This document shows, piece after piece, positions 1-6,745 of a DNA stretch of 11,609 nt. Every line of letters starts with the position of its first letter. Position 1 is the first letter of the stretch. The translations under genes were made by a program, and so were the position numbers. Source of the DNA: Thermoflexales bacterium (GTDB lineage Bacteria > Chloroflexota > Anaerolineae > Fen-1058). The notes below the pieces were generated by a model. The model was given only the letters and a program-made list of their open reading frames with translations. It was not told where the DNA came from and ran no database searches. The stretch lies in NCBI GenBank assembly GCA_017882055.1, contig JADGQE010000081.1:1-11609 (forward strand), written 5' to 3'.

Positions 1-1530
1 TACCGTCGCCGTTGATGGCAATGCCGCGATGGTATTACGTGGCGGTAAACCGTACAAACCAACACTCATGACATTCAACACCGCCACCATCGTCACGGCT
101 TGGATAGCCATCAGCCCCCACAGCCAGCCAAAACGCTGAGGACGCGGCGTCGTATCGGCAAACAACTGTGATACGATCACCACGGCCAGCGGCATAAGCA
201 ACATCCACGTGCGCGCGGTTTCGTCGCGGGCTGGATCGACTACGGCGAGCGCGAGCAATCCGATCAGGAGCGACAACGACAGCGCGTCACTCTGCCCCGC
301 GCGAACATTCTTGATCGCGCGGATCGAAATCACCACGAGCAGGCAGAAGATCGGCAGACCGAGGAACACCGCGAATTCATACGGGTGATTGATAATCCAC
401 GTGACCCGATCAAACTGATAGCCCGTGTGAATCGGATACATCGCGCCAATGATTTGCCCCAGGCTAACGCCATAAGCCAACTGATACGCTCCCCAGATCG
501 AGAACACACCGGCCAGGGTCGCAATCAAGGCCGGGGCCAAAAAGCGCCAATCGCGCAGTGGATTGCGCCGTTTCAACACGTAGTGCGCCAGAATATACAG
601 CGTCAGGAATAATCCCAGTGCGGCCGTACCCAATTCGAGGAAAGTGCTAATGGATAATAGCACGCCTGCCGACAAGAACCACAGAATATTCCGGCGGCGC
701 AAGCCCGCATCCACTGCCAGCCACGTCACACAGGCTAAGCACGGATACACTAATGACCACGAGCCGGGGAACAACAGCGCCGATGGAACGGTGACCCATA
801 AGGCCGCCGCATACAGGCCTGCGCGCGCGCCAAAGCGATCCTTTGCCAGTTTGAACACACACAACACGGTCAACAGGTTGGCGAGCAGCGGCACTCCCAT
901 ACCAACCAGTGCGCTTGCCAGCTGTGCGTCAGACAGCAGCATCAGATTGATGTCGTTGCATTCAAGTTGCCGCAACCACTGGCTAACCGGGCGAGCGGCA
1001 TTCGGCGCTGAGCTAAACACCTGAGCGGTGGACCAATACAGTAACGGCAGGCCCGGCGGATGAACTTGCGCATGAATGTCCAACGTCGGCATCAATTGCG
1101 GGTAGGTACGCAACGCTTGATTCACATCGGTGATGCGCAGACTTGCCGAGAAGTAACTATTTGCCGCGACATCCACCGCGCGATCGAACAAGGCCTCAAA
1201 TGGGTTCAACTTATCGGCGCGCAGCGCCAGCAACTGCACGATCGGCGCAGCGAGGACGAGCAACGCGACTCCGATCGCGATCCACCGCCGCTCCCCGGTG
1301 GCCTTTTGCGCGCGCCATGCGCGCCGATCGATCCACCACACTCCCGGCAGAATAAGCGCCAGGGCGATCGCCAGGGGCCAAAGTTTGTCCCATTGCGCAA
1401 TGGGCCAGCGAGACCAGCGCCATTCATCGGGCCCGCGCACATAGGGCGAAACATCCCATATCAGCGCAACCCCATAAGCCAGTACGATAGCGCTGATTAT
1501 TAACCAACCACGACGTGTAAGCGGCTTCAA
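1..1530 (-). CDS. Multi-pass membrane glycosyltransferase-like protein (GT39/PMT-like), partial at left edge
   Basis: The minus frame is open without a stop from 1626 to base 1. I start it at TTG 1530, preceded by GAGGAA with about 5 nt spacing; no in-frame ATG occurs for over 140 codons. The 510 codons present encode a strongly hydrophobic protein. There are membrane segments near residues 10-27, 50-66 and 82-103. Then comes a large non-membrane loop with DxHAQVHPPGLPLLYW at about 151-166, and further hydrophobic segments to the window edge. The HPPG motif after the first loop is typical of GT-C enzymes of the dolichyl-phosphate-mannose protein mannosyltransferase (GT39) type. These use polyprenyl-phosphate sugars on the outer face of the membrane. 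I infer a sugar-transfer role in envelope glycosylation. Substrate is unknown and the C-terminus is missing. An extended -10 promoter lies 118 nt upstream of the start. Confidence 0.75.
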   Translation of the reverse strand, partial: MKPLTRRGWLIISAIVLAYGVALIWDVSPYVRGPDEWRWSRWPIAQWDKLWPLAIALALILPGVWWIDRRAWRAQKATGERRWIAIGVALLVLAAPIVQLLALRADKLNPFEALFDRAVDVAANSYFSASLRITDVNQALRTYPQLMPTLDIHAQVHPPGLPLLYWSTAQVFSSAPNAARPVSQWLRQLECNDINLMLLSDAQLASALVGMGVPLLANLLTVLCVFKLAKDRFGARAGLYAAALWVTVPSALLFPGSWSLVYPCLACVTWLAVDAGLRRRNILWFLSAGVLLSISTFLELGTAALGLFLTLYILAHYVLKRRNPLRDWRFLAPALIATLAGVFSIWGAYQLAYGVSLGQIIGAMYPIHTGYQFDRVTWIINHPYEFAVFLGLPIFCLLVVISIRAIKNVRAGQSDALSLSLLIGLLALAVVDPARDETARTWMLLMPLAVVIVSQLFADTTPRPQRFGWLWGLMAIQAVTMVAVLNVMSVGLYGLPPRNTIAALPSTATV

Positions 1531-1654
1531 ATCTTCCTCAGGAATACAGAGTTCTTTTCGTCGCCCTTCAAGGAACGAAGCGGAGTCGTCACGACACTTT
1601 GCCGGTTGAGATTCGAGGAAACGCGATCAATCTGCGGGATAGTCTTCGGCAGGA

Positions 1655-1663
1655 AGTATACCA
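1655..1663 (-). promoter_or_regulatory. Extended -10 promoter for the membrane glycosyltransferase-like gene
   Basis: On the minus strand the sequence is TG-G-TATACT, an extended -10 with a 5/6 match to TATAAT. The predicted transcription start is about 1648, giving a leader near 118 nt before TTG 1530. No good -35 is seen, as expected for extended -10 promoters. The same nine bases occur upstream of the M20 peptidase gene. Confidence 0.55.
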
Positions 1664-1701
1664 TAGCCTCGATAATATTCAGACGAAACCCCGGCCAGGC
1701 A

Positions 1702-2277
1702 TTATCTTGCTTGCCCGGCCATATATTGCAGCACAGCCCGCGCCAGCAGCGTATCCGCGTGGGCGCGATGGGCGTTGGGCAACGCAATTTTGCATTGTCG
1801 TCCGGCGGCCTCAAGGTTCTGCCAGCGGTACGACCCGCGATAAGAATCCCATTGTCCGTAGAACCGGGCATAGAGTTTCATCACACAGCAGAACAAATCG
1901 TTCGGCATCTCCCAACTCATTTGATGTTTGCGATGTGACTGCCTCATCAACCGCACATCGAATTCGGAGTTGTAAATCGCCACACGCCGATCGGCTATAG
2001 CCGTTTTCACTTGAGGCCAAAGGTCGGGCCACGGTGGCGCGTCCTTCACCATCCCATTGGTGATGCCGTGTATCCGCATCGCGTCCGGCGGAATAGGTCC
2101 GGTGGGCTTCACCAGCGAATCGATCAGCACAGTACCGTCGTGATCCAGCACACAGATCTCAATGATTTGATCTGTGCCTTCCAGCCCGGTCGTTTCCGTG
2201 TCGAGGTAGATTGGCTTACGGGACACCTCGCGCTTTGCCTCGAAAATAGCCGTCTGGCGCTCAAGCAAGTGATTCAT
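1702..2277 (-). CDS. DnaQ-like 3'-5' exonuclease (DEDDh family)
   Basis: This 191-aa protein carries the three Exo motifs of DEDDh exonucleases. Exo I is YLDTETTGL with D26 and E28. Exo II is YNSEFDVRL with D107. Exo III is HRAHAD, fitting HxAxxD with H170 and D175. These residues bind the two metal ions that hydrolyse DNA or RNA from the 3' end. There is only the nuclease domain, about the size of the DNA polymerase III epsilon core or an RNase T/ExoX-like enzyme, and no polymerase-binding tail or helicase fusion. I chose ATG 2277; GTG 2289 is also in frame, adding four residues. An extended -10 promoter puts the transcript start near 2303, leaving a short leader without a strong Shine-Dalgarno sequence. 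The gene is divergent from the ABC operon. Whether it proofreads, repairs or matures RNA cannot be told from sequence. Confidence 0.88.
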   Translation of the reverse strand: MNHLLERQTAIFEAKREVSRKPIYLDTETTGLEGTDQIIEICVLDHDGTVLIDSLVKPTGPIPPDAMRIHGITNGMVKDAPPWPDLWPQVKTAIADRRVAIYNSEFDVRLMRQSHRKHQMSWEMPNDLFCCVMKLYARFYGQWDSYRGSYRWQNLEAAGRQCKIALPNAHRAHADTLLARAVLQYMAGQAR

Positions 2278-2309
2278 GATCTGGCTCACTCAAGTAGAAT
2301 TTACGTTGG

Positions 2310-2318
2310 ATTATAACA
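2310..2318 (-). promoter_or_regulatory. Extended -10 promoter of the exonuclease gene
   Basis: The minus strand reads TG-T-TATAAT, a perfect extended -10. The predicted transcription start is about 2303, roughly 26 nt before ATG 2277. No -35 is evident. The identical nine bases precede trmI on the other strand. Confidence 0.65.
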
Positions 2319-2330
2319 CTGCCTCAGACT

Positions 2331-2411
2331 CAATACTATTTAGATAAACGTAGTTTAGCCCCTTGTGGGCGGGCACGAGGCCCTATGCTACGGCTAAACT
2401 AAACAGTATTG
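2331..2411. mobile_element. Small MITE-like inverted-repeat element (about 81 bp)
   Basis: The ends form an inverted repeat. Positions 2331-2342 (CAATACTATTTA) match the complement of 2400-2411 at 11 of 12 bases, and 2351-2360 (TAGTTTAGCC) pairs perfectly with 2392-2401. The left arm has a roughly 10-nt insertion relative to the right. Inside, 2361-2367 and 2374-2380 form a further 7-bp hairpin with one G-U pair. Outside the ends lie near-identical direct repeats, GCCTCAGACT (2321-2330) and GCCTTAGACT (2412-2421), 9 of 10 matching, as expected of an old target-site duplication. No coding capacity is present. I infer a non-autonomous insertion. A 9-10 bp duplication would suit an IS4-type transposase, but no parent element is visible here. 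Confidence 0.5.
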
Positions 2412-2592
2412 GCCTTAGACTAAAGTCGGAGATAGCCCTAAAGACCGAGGCCGAACTCCACGCTAGAAGGATGTCCCCTACCGGAACGAGTGATAAAATC
2501 CACGCCGTTAAGTTGCCCGCATGCTTTCGAAGTTGTGTCCGTCAAATGTCGGGCATGCGGCGGCTCAGCTACAGGACGCGTTTGCCTGCGTG

Positions 2593-2601
2593 TGGTAAAA
2601 T
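2593..2601 (+). promoter_or_regulatory. Candidate extended -10 promoter of the ABC exporter operon
   Basis: The sequence TG-G-TAAAAT places a transcript start near 2608 and gives a 47-nt leader before ATG 2655. A similar TG-A-TAAAAT lies at 2491-2499 and could be a distal promoter, with a start near 2506. No convincing -35 was found for either. Confidence 0.45.
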
Positions 2602-2625
2602 CTCGCAGGCTTTTATCTCATGTTG

Positions 2626-2642
2626 CAGAAACCTGGTTTCTG
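2626..2642. promoter_or_regulatory. 17-bp perfect palindrome in the ABC operon leader, operator candidate
   Basis: CAGAAACC-T-GGTTTCTG is an 8+1+8 perfect inverted repeat. It lies between the predicted transcription start (about 2608) and the GAGGAA ribosome site (2645-2650). Its place suits a repressor operator or an RNA hairpin that masks the ribosome site. Similar AGAAACC/GGTTTCT palindromes may also occur as dispersed small repeats, so an operator role is only inferred. Confidence 0.45.
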
Positions 2643-2654
2643 ACGAGGAATACC

Positions 2655-3569
2655 ATGACCCCTACCGTCACCATCTCACACGTTGCAAAATCCTTCGGTC
2701 AAGTTCACGCCGTCGAGGATGTTTCCTTCGAAGTATACGCCGGAGAAATCTTCGGCCTGCTCGGCCCGAACGGCGCGGGCAAAACCACCACGATCCGCAT
2801 GATGCTGGATATCTTCAAGCCCGAGCGCGGCGAAGTATCGGTGCTGGGCGGCGCAATTGATGAGGCTAAAAAGAATCGCATCGGCTACCTGCCTGAAGAG
2901 CGCGGCCTATACAAGGATCTTAAGCTCGAAGCCACGCTGATCTTCCTGGCCACGCTGAAGGGCGTGAGCGAAACGACCGCGCGCAAAAAGGCCGTGGATT
3001 GGCTGAAACGTCTGGACCTGTACGATCACCGCCAGAAGAAGATTCAAGAGCTGAGCAAAGGCATGCAGCAAAAAGCGCAGGTGATTGCGACGTTGTTGCA
3101 CGATCCTGATCTGATCGTCGTCGACGAGCCGTTCGCCGGGCTTGATCCGGTCAACACGCGTTTGATCGAAGACATTATCCGCGAACAGCAGCAAGCCGGC
3201 AAAACGATCGTCATGTCGACGCACCAGATGTACCAGGTCGAAGCCCTGTGCGGTCGCATTGCGTTGATCAACAAAGGTCGCACCGTGCTGTACGGCGAAG
3301 TCGATCAAATCAAGCACAACTTCGCGGGCAACGCCATCGTCGTGAAAGGGCAAGGCGATTTCACGAATGTCCCCGGTGTGTTGGAAACGCGCCATACCAA
3401 TGGCGATTGGCATATGGCCCTGGCCGCCGGCGCCAACCCGCAGGACGTCTTTAAGGCCCTGGCCGCGCGCGAGGGTCTCAAGATCGAGCGCTTCGAAATC
3501 GCCGAGCCGTCGCTGGACGACATCTTCATCTCGGTGGTGCAGGGCAACCCGGAGGCGTTGAATGCGTAA
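2655..3569 (+). CDS. ABC transporter ATP-binding protein, NatA/YhaQ-like
   Basis: This 304-aa protein is the nucleotide-binding subunit of an ABC-2 type exporter. Walker A is GPNGAGKT at 37-44, the signature is LSKGM at 133-137 (an LSGGQ variant), and Walker B is LIVVDEPF at 153-160 with D157 and E158. The D-loop is AGLDP at 161-165 and the switch histidine is H190. The Q-loop region reads GYLPEERGLY, the form usual in the NatA/YhaQ group, where Gln is replaced. Residues after about 215 form the C-terminal DUF4162-type domain ending in EPSLDDIFI. ATG 2655 is chosen over upstream in-frame starts. It has GAGGAA 4 nt upstream, and the family domain begins here (MTPTVTISHVAKSFG). Its last 8 bases overlap the first permease gene, so the two are probably translationally coupled. 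It should power export through the two permeases that follow. Confidence 0.93.
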   Translation: MTPTVTISHVAKSFGQVHAVEDVSFEVYAGEIFGLLGPNGAGKTTTIRMMLDIFKPERGEVSVLGGAIDEAKKNRIGYLPEERGLYKDLKLEATLIFLATLKGVSETTARKKAVDWLKRLDLYDHRQKKIQELSKGMQQKAQVIATLLHDPDLIVVDEPFAGLDPVNTRLIEDIIREQQQAGKTIVMSTHQMYQVEALCGRIALINKGRTVLYGEVDQIKHNFAGNAIVVKGQGDFTNVPGVLETRHTNGDWHMALAAGANPQDVFKALAAREGLKIERFEIAEPSLDDIFISVVQGNPEALNA

Positions 3570-4767
3570 GCTGTGGATTGTCGCCAAAAACGAATATGCC
3601 AAGATCGTCAGGAAGCGATCGTTCCTGCTCGGCACACTGGCCCTGCCGATCTTCTTCATCGGCATCATGGTTCTCAGTATTGTCACGACCATCGGCACCG
3701 ATCAGCAGCCGGTGGGTTACGTCGATCAGACTGGCTGGCTGTCGGCTAATGCCGCGCCGCCGGCCGATAGCGCTCAGCGGCTGAAGATGCTGCCCTTCGT
3801 CGACGAAGCCGCCGCCCGGACCGCACTGCAAAACAAGCAGATTCAAGCCTTTTACGTGCTGCCCAAAGACTATCTCCAAACGGGCAAGATCATGGCCTAT
3901 GGCTGGGACAAAGAACCATCGGCGGCGGCCCAGAGCGACTTCAGATATTTTTTGCGAGCAAACCTCGTCGCCAGCTTGCCCCAGGACGTGCGCCAACGCG
4001 CGCTGGATGGCATCAATCTTACGGCGCGTTCGGCCGATGGTGCGCAGGAAATCAACGGCAATGCCATCATTAACTTCTTCCTGCCCTTTGCCCTCGGCTT
4101 CTTCTTCATCATGGCCGTGATGAATTCGGCCACTTACCTGCTGCAAGCCGTTACGGATGAAAAAGAAAGCCGCACGATCGAAGTGATGGCTACCTCGTTG
4201 TCGCCCAATCAGTTGATCGGCGGCAAGGCGCTCGGACTGATCGGCGTGGCGTTGACACAAATTGTGATCTTGTGCCTCACGATCGGGATCGGGCTGGGCC
4301 TCGGATCCAATTCCATCGATTTTCTGCGCGGAGTTCGCGTTCCCTGGTCTATGCTCGGCGTCGCGCTACTGTTCTTCGTGCCCGCTTACGTACTGATCGC
4401 TGGGATGATGATCGCCGTCGGCGCGGCCGTGACCGAAGTGCGCCAGGGCCAACAGCTGGCGGGCGCATTGAATATGCTGTATACCATCCCTTACTTCTTC
4501 GTGATTATATTCATGACTAACCCCAACAGCCCGCTGTCCACGCTCTTGACCCTGTTTCCGACGACGGCTTTTGTTACGATTACGCTCCGTTGGGGCCTGA
4601 GTACAATTCCGATCTGGGAATTGATCGCGAGTTGGATCATTCTGGTTGGCTCAGCGATCTTCAGCATCTGGGCGGCGGCCCGCGTTTTTCGCTCAGGGAT
4701 GCTGCGCTACGGTCAGCGGCTCAACTTACGCGCGATGCTGAGTGCCGTCCGTGTGAAAGCGGAATAG
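3562..4767 (+). CDS. ABC-2 type transporter permease, NatB/YhaP-like (first permease)
   Basis: This 401-aa membrane protein has the NatB layout. A cytoplasmic start (MRKLWIVAKNEYAKIVRKRS) is followed by one membrane segment at about 21-43. A large external domain spans about 45-168, and a C-terminal bundle has segments near 170-190, 222-247, 262-288, 304-318, 325-343 and 352-374. The loop TDEKESRTIEVMATSLSP...GGKALG at about 198-225 is the conserved ABC-2 coupling region (EKE-R--EV) that contacts the ATPase. The gene starts at ATG 3562 inside the end of the ATPase gene, an 8-nt overlap. NatAB was described as a Na+ exporter in Bacillus, and YhaQ/YhaP is a related pair of uncertain substrate. 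Nothing here fixes the substrate. Confidence 0.9.
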   Translation: MRKLWIVAKNEYAKIVRKRSFLLGTLALPIFFIGIMVLSIVTTIGTDQQPVGYVDQTGWLSANAAPPADSAQRLKMLPFVDEAAARTALQNKQIQAFYVLPKDYLQTGKIMAYGWDKEPSAAAQSDFRYFLRANLVASLPQDVRQRALDGINLTARSADGAQEINGNAIINFFLPFALGFFFIMAVMNSATYLLQAVTDEKESRTIEVMATSLSPNQLIGGKALGLIGVALTQIVILCLTIGIGLGLGSNSIDFLRGVRVPWSMLGVALLFFVPAYVLIAGMMIAVGAAVTEVRQGQQLAGALNMLYTIPYFFVIIFMTNPNSPLSTLLTLFPTTAFVTITLRWGLSTIPIWELIASWIILVGSAIFSIWAAARVFRSGMLRYGQRLNLRAMLSAVRVKAE

Positions 4768-4777
4768 GTGAAATCAT

Positions 4778-6043
4778 ATGCGAAATATCTGGATCGTTAT
4801 CAAACACGAAATCAAGGTCACGATTGGCAAGCCGTCTTTCTGGCTCACGACTTTTCTGCTGCCAGCGGTGATTATCGCCTTAAGTGCCGGTTCACAGTTA
4901 CTGGCGCATAGTTCGCTGGCTGAAGGTGGCGCCAACCCATTCTCGGCTAACAGCGGATCCAGCAACAACAAGGCCGACATCGGCTACGTCGACGAAGCGG
5001 GACTGATCAAGCAGATTCCCGATCGGATTGAATTCGGCGGCGCAGGTAGCAGCGTGTTTGTCGTCAGCCCCGATCGGTTGCGCAAGTTTTCTGATCGGGC
5101 ATCGGCCCAGGCTGCGCTGGAAGCGGGTGAATTGCAGCAATACTATGTTGTCGCCGCTGATTTTCTCAAGTCCGGCAACTTGACTCTGGTTGATCGCAAT
5201 TTCAGCCTGTTCACCAGCCTCGACAGCAGTGGTTTCTTCGAATACATCATTAACTATAACCTGGCTGGCAATGAGAATTTGGCGAAGATGTTGTCCAACC
5301 CCATCAAGTCGACGACGACCAAGCAGCTCGCGCCAAAGCCGGCGCGCGATCCCAAAGATGCCCTGACCACCATAGTGCCGTTAGCCGCATTGCTCATCTT
5401 CTATCTCGTGCTGACCATGACCAGTCAATTCATGCTGCAAAGCGTCACGAAGGAAAAAGAGAATCGCACGGCCGAGGTCCTGCTGCTCAGCCTGCGTCCG
5501 CGCGATCTGATGTTGGGCAAAGTCGTGGGATTGGGTTTCGTCGCGTTGCTGCAGGTGGCCATCTGGGCCGCTGTGGGTTTGACGGGCCTCAATACGAGCG
5601 GCGCCAACTACATTCTGCCCGATGGATTCCTGGTCTGGGGGGTTCTGTACTTTGTCCTGGGCTATCTGCTTTACGGCTCGGTGTTCGCCGCGCTGGGTGC
5701 TTTGGCTCCCAATACTCGCGAAGGCTCGCAGTTTACCTTCATCGCGCTGTTGCCGTTGATGCTCCCGCTGTTTCTCAGCAACGCCTTCGCGCAGTCACCG
5801 AATGACGCGCTGCCGGTGGTGCTCAGCCTGTTCCCGCTGACGTCGCCCACGTCGATGATTACGCGGCTCAGCGCCACGTCTGTGCCGATCGAACAGCTGC
5901 TCATCGGGCTGGTGCTGCTGGCCGCCACGACTTACCTGTTCGTGCTATTGTCCGCGCGCTTCTTTCGGGCCGATACGCTGCTGTCGGGCGACAGCCTCAG
6001 CTTCCGCCGGCTCATTCGGGAGTTCAGACAAAAAGCGGCTTAA
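4778..6043 (+). CDS. ABC-2 type transporter permease, NatB/YhaP-like (second permease)
   Basis: This 421-aa protein has the same architecture as the preceding permease: MRNIWIVIKHEIKVTIGKPS, a segment at about 21-42, an external domain of about 150 residues, then membrane segments near 196-220, 247-268, 285-308, 318-338 and 372-395. The conserved loop is TKEKENRTAEVLLLSLRPRDLMLGKVVG at about 224-251. Sequence similarity to the first permease is clear at both ends and low in the external domain, which suggests an old duplication and a heterodimeric pore. It begins 10 nt after the first permease stop. Its ribosome site AGGTGA (4766-4771) overlaps that stop codon, so all three genes form one operon. 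It ends before the bidirectional terminator at 6194-6226. Substrate unknown. Confidence 0.9.
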   Translation: MRNIWIVIKHEIKVTIGKPSFWLTTFLLPAVIIALSAGSQLLAHSSLAEGGANPFSANSGSSNNKADIGYVDEAGLIKQIPDRIEFGGAGSSVFVVSPDRLRKFSDRASAQAALEAGELQQYYVVAADFLKSGNLTLVDRNFSLFTSLDSSGFFEYIINYNLAGNENLAKMLSNPIKSTTTKQLAPKPARDPKDALTTIVPLAALLIFYLVLTMTSQFMLQSVTKEKENRTAEVLLLSLRPRDLMLGKVVGLGFVALLQVAIWAAVGLTGLNTSGANYILPDGFLVWGVLYFVLGYLLYGSVFAALGALAPNTREGSQFTFIALLPLMLPLFLSNAFAQSPNDALPVVLSLFPLTSPTSMITRLSATSVPIEQLLIGLVLLAATTYLFVLLSARFFRADTLLSGDSLSFRRLIREFRQKAA

Positions 6044-6193
6044 CGATCGAAAGTTATCCGGCGTTTCACGCGCCGTTTACCAGTGCGGCTACCATCATGG
6101 TTGTTTATATGAGGCGCTGCGCCGATCATCCGTGCCGTCTCGATCGTGTCTGTGCGGCTGCCGCCTCGATCGAGTGCTTTGGCGCTAACACAA

Positions 6194-6226
6194 AACCTCC
6201 CGCAGGTTTCAAACCCGCGGGAGGTT
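6194..6226. terminator. Bidirectional terminator between ABC operon and response regulator
   Basis: AACCTCCCGC (6194-6203) pairs perfectly with GCGGGAGGTT (6217-6226), with a further GGTT/AACC inside the loop. On the minus strand the stem is followed by TTTTGTGTT, a fair T-tract for the response regulator transcript. On the plus strand the tail is weaker. The site lies between convergent genes. The rest of 6044-6193 holds only short palindromes and no credible gene. Confidence 0.8.
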
Positions 6227-6254
6227 GAATAGATTCTTCAAAAAAGGCGGATGA

Positions 6255-6641
6255 TCAGGGCGTGATATGCAGTACGCGTTCGATGCTTTGCAGTAGTTCC
6301 TGCGGGCCGAATGGCTTGGTTACATAGTCGTCCACTTTGGCAATGTGCAGCCCCAGGATCTTATCGATGCTCTGCGCCTTAGCTGTCACCACAATCACCG
6401 GAATGTTCTTGAGTTCCGGGTCGGCCTTCATTTGCTGGTAGACTTCCCAGCCGTCCATGTCCGGCATCATTAAATCGAGCAGCACTAGATCGGGTTTGAC
6501 ATTGCGGATGGCATCAAGCCCTTCCATTCCGCCGGTCGCTCCGGTCAACTCGAAGCCCTTGCGTCCTAGAATAAGCCGGATGAGATCGATAATTTCAGGT
6601 TCATCTTCGATACAGACAACCTTCTTCTTGGACTCGGCCAT
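6255..6641 (-). CDS. Single-domain response regulator (CheY-like receiver)
   Basis: This 128-aa protein is a complete receiver domain and nothing more. The acidic pocket is E12-D13, the phospho-acceptor is D56 in LLDLMMPDMDG, the switch threonine is T86 in VVTAKA, and the conserved lysine is K109 in VTKPF. Such proteins take phosphate from a sensor kinase and act by protein contact, since there is no DNA-binding or output domain. ATG 6641 is chosen because AAGGAGG lies at 6651-6657 and the domain begins at KKKVVCIEDEPEI. An upstream in-frame start at 6749 would add 36 residues with no recognisable content. No histidine kinase is in the window, so its partner is unknown. The M20 gene lies 104 nt upstream on the same strand, but a separate promoter sits in the gap. 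Confidence 0.93.
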   Translation of the reverse strand: MAESKKKVVCIEDEPEIIDLIRLILGRKGFELTGATGGMEGLDAIRNVKPDLVLLDLMMPDMDGWEVYQQMKADPELKNIPVIVVTAKAQSIDKILGLHIAKVDDYVTKPFGPQELLQSIERVLHITP

Positions 6642-6673
6642 TCTTCCTTGCCTCCTTGTTCGTGCTAATATGT

Positions 6674-6702
6674 AGTTTACACTAAAATGTGAGGCGTGTC
6701 TA
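6674..6702 (-). promoter_or_regulatory. Candidate sigma70 promoter of the response regulator
   Basis: On the minus strand TAGACA (6702-6697), a 17-bp spacer and TAAACT (6679-6674) match 5/6 and 4/6 of the -35 and -10 consensus. The predicted start is near 6667, about 26 nt before ATG 6641. Read-through from the M20 gene is also possible because no terminator lies between them. Confidence 0.45.
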
Positions 6703-6745
6703 GCCGAACGGGTAGTCGGTTTTTGGCCCCCGGACAGCCTGCCGG

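Larger units (their letters stand above)
2278..2654. other. Divergent intergenic region between exonuclease and ABC operon
   Basis: These 377 bases hold no credible gene. From left to right they contain the exonuclease promoter, the 81-bp inverted-repeat element, and an imperfect direct repeat (CTAAAGTCGGAG at 2420 and CTAAAGACCGAG at 2438). A second candidate extended -10 (TG-A-TAAAAT, 2491-2499) follows. Next is an 8-bp inverted repeat CCGCATGC (2517-2524) / GCATGCGG (2553-2560), then the proximal promoter at 2593-2601 and the 17-bp palindrome at 2626-2642. An open frame extending the ATPase upstream to 2490 crosses these sites and is not taken as coding. Confidence 0.6.

Noticed and set aside
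644..1503. Plus-strand frames of 126 and 147 codons
   Set aside because: They oppose the continuous 510-codon minus frame of the glycosyltransferase-like protein, which has membrane segments and an HPPG motif.
2490..2654. Upstream in-frame extension of the ABC ATPase to 2490
   Set aside because: The extra 55 residues (with several Cys and Arg) cross promoter and palindrome sites and have no domain. ATG 2655 has a good ribosome site and matches the family start.
2907..3698. Long minus-strand open frame (263 codons) opposite the ABC ATPase
   Set aside because: It is antisense to a well-supported ATPase. Its length reflects GC-rich codon use, and the product has no recognisable domain.
3526..4260. 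Minus-strand open frame (244 codons) opposite the first permease
   Set aside because: It is a shadow of the permease frame, rich in His/Arg/Gln, with no domain.
6097..6228. Small Cys-containing frame starting MVVYMRRCADHPC
   Set aside because: It has no ribosome site and runs straight through the terminator hairpin at 6194-6226.
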